DNA of 64,000 nt from Cyanophora paradoxa (taxonomy: Eukaryota; Glaucocystophyceae; Cyanophorales; Cyanophoraceae), in NCBI GenBank assembly GCA_004431415.1, contig QPMI01000482.1, forward strand, positions 470,169-534,168. The letters are read 5' to 3'. How positions within the stretch are numbered: position 1 is the stretch's first letter; each line of letters opens with the position of its first letter. The notes under the pieces were generated by a model that saw only the letters and a list, made by a program, of their open reading frames with translations, did no database searches and was not told the origin of the DNA. Position numbers and translations under genes: made by a program. This document shows, piece by piece, positions 59,260 through 64,000 of this stretch.

Positions 59260-61860
59260 CGCGACGTGGCGGGCGTGCGGTTCCAGCCGCCCTCAACCAT
59301 CGTCGGCGGCTCGCGGACGACCCCGCCGAGGCGCGCCATCCGCCACCCCGTCGGCGCCCGCGCCGGCGCAGGCCGCTGCGCAGACCGCCGCGCCGCCGAC
59401 GGCGCCGCAGCAGGCGCGGCCCCGGCGCAACGCGGGCCAGGCCGTTGGCCGAGCGGCCGCGGGCAGGGTCACCAGCGGGGCGGCCGGCACCGCGGTCGCG
59501 ACGGCCGAGGCCACCGTGACCGTGGCGGCGACCGCGGCGGTGGCCAGGCGCAACCCGCACAACCCGCTGTCGACCCGAACGACCCGTTCGGGCTGGATGC
59601 GTTCCTCGCGCGGCAGCAGGGGTATGACCCCAAGACCATGCGCGTAACCGTCTCGGACGGAAGGTGAAGTCGAGCGGATCGCCGAGAGCGCTCCGCCAGA
59701 CCAAGCCCCGCCGGCTGAGACTCCCTCCCGGACCTTGATGCCGCCGCCCAGCTCGAGCCGCCAGGCCGAGGCAAGCTCGAGCCGCAGGACGACACGGCCA
59801 GTCGCGCGTCGCAGGCCCGCCGGACCCCTGAGCGGGCCTCGTCTCAGCGCCGCTCGCGCACACCCGAGCCGCGCCGAGCCCCGTCCAGTCGCCGCTCTCG
59901 CACCCCAGACAGCGCGAGACGCGGGGCCCCTCCACGCGCCGCGAGCGCTCCCCGAGCCCCACCGGCAATCCCGGGCGCCGCCGCCGTCCCGCCGTTCGTT
60001 GGAACGCCGCGATCGCGAGGGCTCCCGACGCCCTTCGCCGGACCGCCGGACCGCGAGGCCTCCCGCCGCCGCTCCCCGGACCGCCGTGATCGCTCGCCGC
60101 CGCGCCGCGACCGCAGCCCGCCGAGCCGACGGTCCACGGCTCGCGACACTCGCGACAGGCGGAGCCCTCGCCGAGGCTCGCGGAACGCCGCCGGAGCCGA
60201 ACACCGTCCCGCTCTAGCTCCCGCTCGCGCTCGCGCGATCGGAGCCCGAGCCGGAGCCCCGCCATACGATAAGCGGCGCAAAAGCTCGAAGAAGGGCTCG
60301 CGCGACCGCGCCTCGCCGCGAGACCGCCGCAGCCCTCGCAGCAGCCAGTCCTCTCGCGCCCGCCGACCCGCCGCGCGGCGCCGTAGACGCTGCGTACAAG
60401 CGGCACGAGAACGACGCCCGCCTGCGAGGCTGCCCGCCCACATTGCGCGAGCTCTTCGACATGGTCTGGAAGGCGCAGTACGCTGAATGCCAGACTCGCT
60501 CTCGGCGTCCGCGCGAGCTGAGCAGGCCACCGCGCTGTCCTGATCAAGCTCCAGAACCAGATGGACGCTCAGTCCGCGTCGTCCTCGGCCCGCGCCGCCG
60601 CGCCACCATCGGGTGGCAGCCGCCGACGGGCGGACGCAACGAGCGCCAGCAGCCCTTTCTAGAGGGGCCTGAGGGGCAGAGCGAGGCCGGTCCGCAGTCG
60701 GCGGCGCCGTCCAAGCCTGCGGAGGTCGCGCCTCCATCTCTCAGGCCCAGGAGCGGTCATCGCGTGCGAGCCAGGCCGAGCCGCCGCGCGCAGACCAGTC
60801 GACGCCGGAGCAGCCGCGCGCCTCAGTGGCCGCGCCGCGCGCCTCCGCCGCCACGACTTTCAACCCCCAGGCTGACGTCCAGCAGGGGCCTCCTGCAGTT
60901 TGTGCGCGAGTGCTCGAGCTGCCGCGACGTGAAGATCCGGGCCAAGGGGTCACGGAATTGGGCTTTGGCTTCAAACAGTCGAGCGCCAGATCCGCACCGC
61001 GCTAGCCACGCCGAGACGCGCGCCAAGCCGGCGGCGCTCAGAAGGTCTCAGACGAAGCCTTCGCCCAGGCAAAAGCAGGCCGCTCGCGGCCCTGGAAGAC
61101 GTCTGCCGCGCCCTCCGGGCCGGCATCGATATGCAGATCAGCCTCTCCGCTGGGGAGACGGCATGATGATCTCGCTCCTCCCAGACGGGCCCCGTGCCGA
61201 TCTCGAGGCTCTGCGGGCCACGCTCGATCGCACCAAAGACTGGCGAGCCTTGCTTGAGCGCGAGCGCCAGCACGAGGCTCGCGTGGCAATGCAGGCCGCG
61301 GCAAAAGCCAACCCAAAGCCCTCTTCGCGGTATACACCGTCGCAGAAGCGTCGTCACCCCGCGGGCACGAGGCCCGCGCGCCCTGTGACCTTCCCGCCCA
61401 CTTGCATACGCCGGCGTCGGTCCGGCCGCTGTGCCGGTGCCGGCGGACGAGAAGTACATCTCGATCCGCCGCGTCCAGACGGTCGTCCACGAGCCGCCCG
61501 CTCAAACAGTCGCGCCGCCGCGCCAGCCGCGCCGCCCGCCCCGGCCCCACCAAAGAGCCGCGAGCCTGCGCCGGCCTGGGCCCGCCGCCTGCTGCACAAG
61601 CTCGGCCGCGCTCGACCGTGCTGGTCTTCAACTGGCTGTCGAACCCCGCGCAAATGCTGCAGGTCGATCCAAAGACCCTGGAGCCCGCCTTACGCGCGTG
61701 CATCAGGCGATCATGGACCGCTACGGCATCTCGATGCGCAAAACGGGCTACAAGGCCCCGCCACGGCCGACTCGCGCGTGTTCTCGGGTCAGCGCCGACA
61801 GCGGCGTTCGCCCCGCAGAACGCGCTCGAGCCGCCGCGATCATTTACCCCGAGGCCTGAC
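59260..61860 (+). CDS. Arg/Ser-rich linker region of the retroelement (fragmented frames)
   Basis: The frames here encode Arg-, Ser- and Pro-rich sequence with RS/RD dipeptides (for example RRSPDRRDRSPP-type runs near 60060-60160 and a KRRKSSKKGSRDRAS stretch near 60270). These resemble nucleic-acid-binding tails of gag proteins or SR-type domains. Ordered segments reappear near 61170 (ISLLPDGPRADLEALRATLD), near 61440 (VPVPADEKYISIRRVQTVV) and near 61620 (VLVFNWLSNPAQMLQVDPKT). Frame changes are frequent. No enzyme domain was recognised. It leads directly into the protease region. Confidence 0.45.
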
Positions 61861-62199
61861 CTCCGACGAGGAAGCTCTCATGCCCGCGGGCCACGCCCTG
61901 GGCTCCAAAAACCGCCCGTCCCTCCCGTGCCCCGCCCGGCAGAGGAGACGCCGCTGGGAACGCGCGCCGGCTATGACCCGCCAGCGACGAGTTGCTCTAC
62001 GCCAACCGCCACGGCCCGGGCCCGCGCAACGGACCAAGCCCTCGCCGTTGGCCGACCAGGCAGAGCAGCGCCGAGTCGCCGAGCGAGCCGCGCTCGCCAG
62101 TCCCGCCCCCATCCCCAACCGCAAGCGCAACGGACCTGTCGGGTCCACCCGCGCCGCCGGAACCAGAATTCCACGTCGCCGCGCCCGACCTAGCTTCCC

Positions 62200-62942
62200 G
62201 CGCGACCGGGCCCTGAATTCTTCCGGCCAAAGACACTGCACATTCACGGCAGCATTGCTATGCGCCTGCCGAACGGCCGCTCCGGCGCTGAACGCCCGCT
62301 CGCATTGTTGTCGACACGGGCGCCCAGGAACTGTAGTTCCCCAGGAAGTCCTCGACCGCCTGCCGCCCGACGAAGTCAATTACGTCGAGGGCCACACATA
62401 GTCCGCGGTTTCATGGACCGGGACAAAATTCGTTGTCGCCGCGCCGACGTAGTCTTCGTTCTGGGCTCGCTCCGCTTCTGCCGCCGCGTCTTCGTCGTCC
62501 CGCGCGGCGCCATGGCGTTGAGCCGGACATCTGCTCGGCCTGACGCGATCCAGGCCGTCCACGGCCAGATCGACACGACGCTGTCCGGGTGGTGCCTCCG
62601 GCCCGTGACCACCTGCACCGCGAAGTCGTCGTCCCTTTTCGGCTCCGGACCAGCTTGGGATCCTGTCCGAGTCCTGGACCAGTAAAGCTCCCCGTCGGAG
62701 AGCCCTCGTCCCATGCACGCTCAATGGGCAGGGCCCGGCAACGCGTGAGTTGCCGCACCTCTACGTCGAGCGTCGCCGGAGTCCCGCAAGCCTTGGGCGT
62801 ACTCTGCCCTTACCAGCTGCATAATCACCCGGGAGACAAAATGTTTCACGTGCGGTTGTGCAATCCTGGCCGGCAGCCGGTAACCCTGCCGCTAGGATCG
62901 GTAGTAGCGGTCGCTTCGGCGGTCGCCCTTACCGCCTGGTGA
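62200..62942 (+). CDS. Retroviral-type aspartic protease region of a Ty3/gypsy-like element (frameshifted)
   Basis: The sequence GTTGTCGACACGGGCGCC near 62308-62325 encodes VVDTGA, the active-site motif of retropepsin-like proteases, preceded by SIAMRLPNGR and followed in the next frame by VVPQEVLDRLPPDEVNYV. About 70 residues later comes DAIQAVHGQIDTTLSG (62545-62592), matching the IDxxxG region that closes the protease fold. Then MFHVRLCNPGRQPVTLPLGS (62841-62900) matches the conserved segment between protease and reverse transcriptase in Ty3/gypsy pol. At least three frame changes interrupt it. The enzyme would mature the gag-pol polyprotein. Placement upstream of the reverse transcriptase supports the Ty3/gypsy order. 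Confidence 0.65.
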
Positions 62943-62984
62943 TTTTGAGTACGAACCTGAGCAAATGCCTTGTAGTGCGAGTGC

Positions 62985-64000
62985 ATGACAGACCTCTTGA
63001 TTCGCCGGCTGCGAATCGTGCCTGCCAAACGCCGCACTGGACTCCGCCACTTTAATAGAAAAGCACGCATGCTTGGCGCGGCATATGAGCCCGCCAAAGA
63101 CGTTGAGAAAATAATCTCCACCCTACGTTCTGTCGTAGATGAGGCGGAAAAGCAGCGCGCTCTGTCTAGCGCAGCGCCTGCTGAGCCCGCCGACCCACCC
63201 CGCGCACCGCCCTACGACGTCGACGATATAGTCGTCACGTTTGGCGAGCTGCCCTTCGACACAGCCGACCGGCCGTTGCAGGACCTTGATGCTATGAGCA
63301 TCATTAGCCTCGACGACGATGCTATGAGCACGTCGTCACGAAGCGCGTCCCCAACGCCGGCCCGATCACAGGCCCCTCGGTCGACGAGTTCGTCGCCGCA
63401 GTCGAGGCAGTGTCCGTCCCCAGAGACGCCACCCTGCGCTCGACCTTCCCCGGTCTCTCCGAAAAAGCGGAGCGCGACTTGCTCGATGCAGTCCGCGCCA
63501 TGCGCGGCGACGTTACGGTCCGCAAGCCGCACCGGTCGCCGACGCCGAGGCCCCACCCCAGAGTGTGGTCACAGCCTCGCTTTCGGCCCGGCCCGATGCC
63601 CCACCCCCTACGACTGCAGCACCCGACGCGAAGCCCGCTGAGGCACCGCGGCCGGTGCCTAATGCAGAGAGGAGTGGCAAGAGCTGCTGAAGAAGATTCC
63701 TGAGCTCGGCTCTCACCCGTCAATCACGACGGCGCAGAAAGCCGAACTTCACGCCGCTCCTGCGGCGCTACAAGGATGTCTTCGCAGACAAGTCGAGGCC
63801 AAAGAGGGCACCAGCAACCTGCTCTATTACGAGCACGTGATCAAACTCACGACTCGCCTTCCGGTGTTCACGCCTCCGCGGCGTATGAACCCGCACGCCG
63901 AGGAACACGCCCGCAAGGAATTCAGAAACTCCTTGAGCTTGGCTGATCGAGCCCTCCAAGCGGCATATGGCTCGCCGGTAGTGCTGGCCCCCAAAAAGGA
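62985..64000 (+). CDS. N-terminus of Ty3/gypsy-type reverse transcriptase (cut by window end)
   Basis: A spacer (GELPFDTADRPLQDLDAMSI and DEFVAAVEAVSVPRDATLR) leads to the start of the polymerase. The segments TTAQKAELHA, YYEHVIKLTTRLPVFTPPRR near 63825-63885, and YGSPVVLAPKK at the window end follow the family order: a HxIxL-type motif, PxRRMNP, then SPVVLxxKK. Between them, LLELG and IEPS can be seen in alternating frames, so one or two bases are probably missing there. The catalytic YxDD and the RNase H and integrase domains would lie beyond 64000. Reverse transcription of the element RNA is the expected function. Confidence 0.7.

Overview
The window is nuclear DNA from a GC-rich, intron-dense unicellular eukaryote (a protist or alga). 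Genes are broken into many short exons by mostly 40-110 bp introns. The usual donor is GTGCG, with a second class reading GCCCGC. The gene set is eukaryotic: a Hop1-type HORMA protein, an LSM14/Scd6 protein, a TFIIIC WD40 subunit, SET-domain proteins and a P450. Two-component receiver domains sit beside them. The lineage cannot be fixed from sequence alone; the receivers and the transit-peptide-like P450 N-terminus would suit an alga.

Layout. 0.8-4.2 kb (+): a spliced gene for a secreted, single-pass membrane protein with a Cys-rich ectodomain, a Gln/Pro/Tyr-rich linker and a cytoplasmic TIR domain. 4.9-9.9 kb (-): HOP1/HORMAD, a meiotic axis protein. 10.2-10.8 kb (+): a small acidic nuclear-type protein, divergent from HOP1. 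11.4-13.75 kb (+): LSM14/SCD6, 11 exons resolved. 14.4-17.1 kb (+): two tandem receiver domains fused to a Ser/Thr kinase. 17.9-19.0 kb (-): an unrecognised S/P/A-rich ORF. 20.0-24.5 and 25.4-28.9 kb (-): tandem SET-domain paralogues, the first with ankyrin repeats and both with SUMO-interaction-like motifs. 29.5-33.0 kb (+): a TFIIIC110/GTF3C2-like WD40 protein. 33.3-36.3 kb (+): a cytochrome P450.

36.3-42.5 kb is gene-poor and rich in small transposons: a tRNA-derived SINE with target-site duplication, a hAT-type MITE with perfect 8-bp duplication, two related foldback elements, and one small ORF.

42.5-64.0 kb holds a spliced membrane-protein gene, then a retrotransposon gag. A 6.15 kb direct tandem duplication copies most of that gene and the first part of gag. 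After the second copy a very long polyprotein region runs through an Arg/Ser-rich stretch to an aspartic protease (DTGA) and the first residues of a Ty3/gypsy-type reverse transcriptase, cut off by the window end. The two copies differ only by +/-1 in G or C runs, and each copy is in frame where the other is broken. Many of the frameshifts are therefore probably read-consensus errors rather than decay.

The most novel systems here are the TIR membrane receptor, the receiver-receiver-kinase fusion and the ankyrin/SIM/SET pair. The host genes do not form an operon or shared pathway; each appears to be an independent eukaryotic transcription unit.
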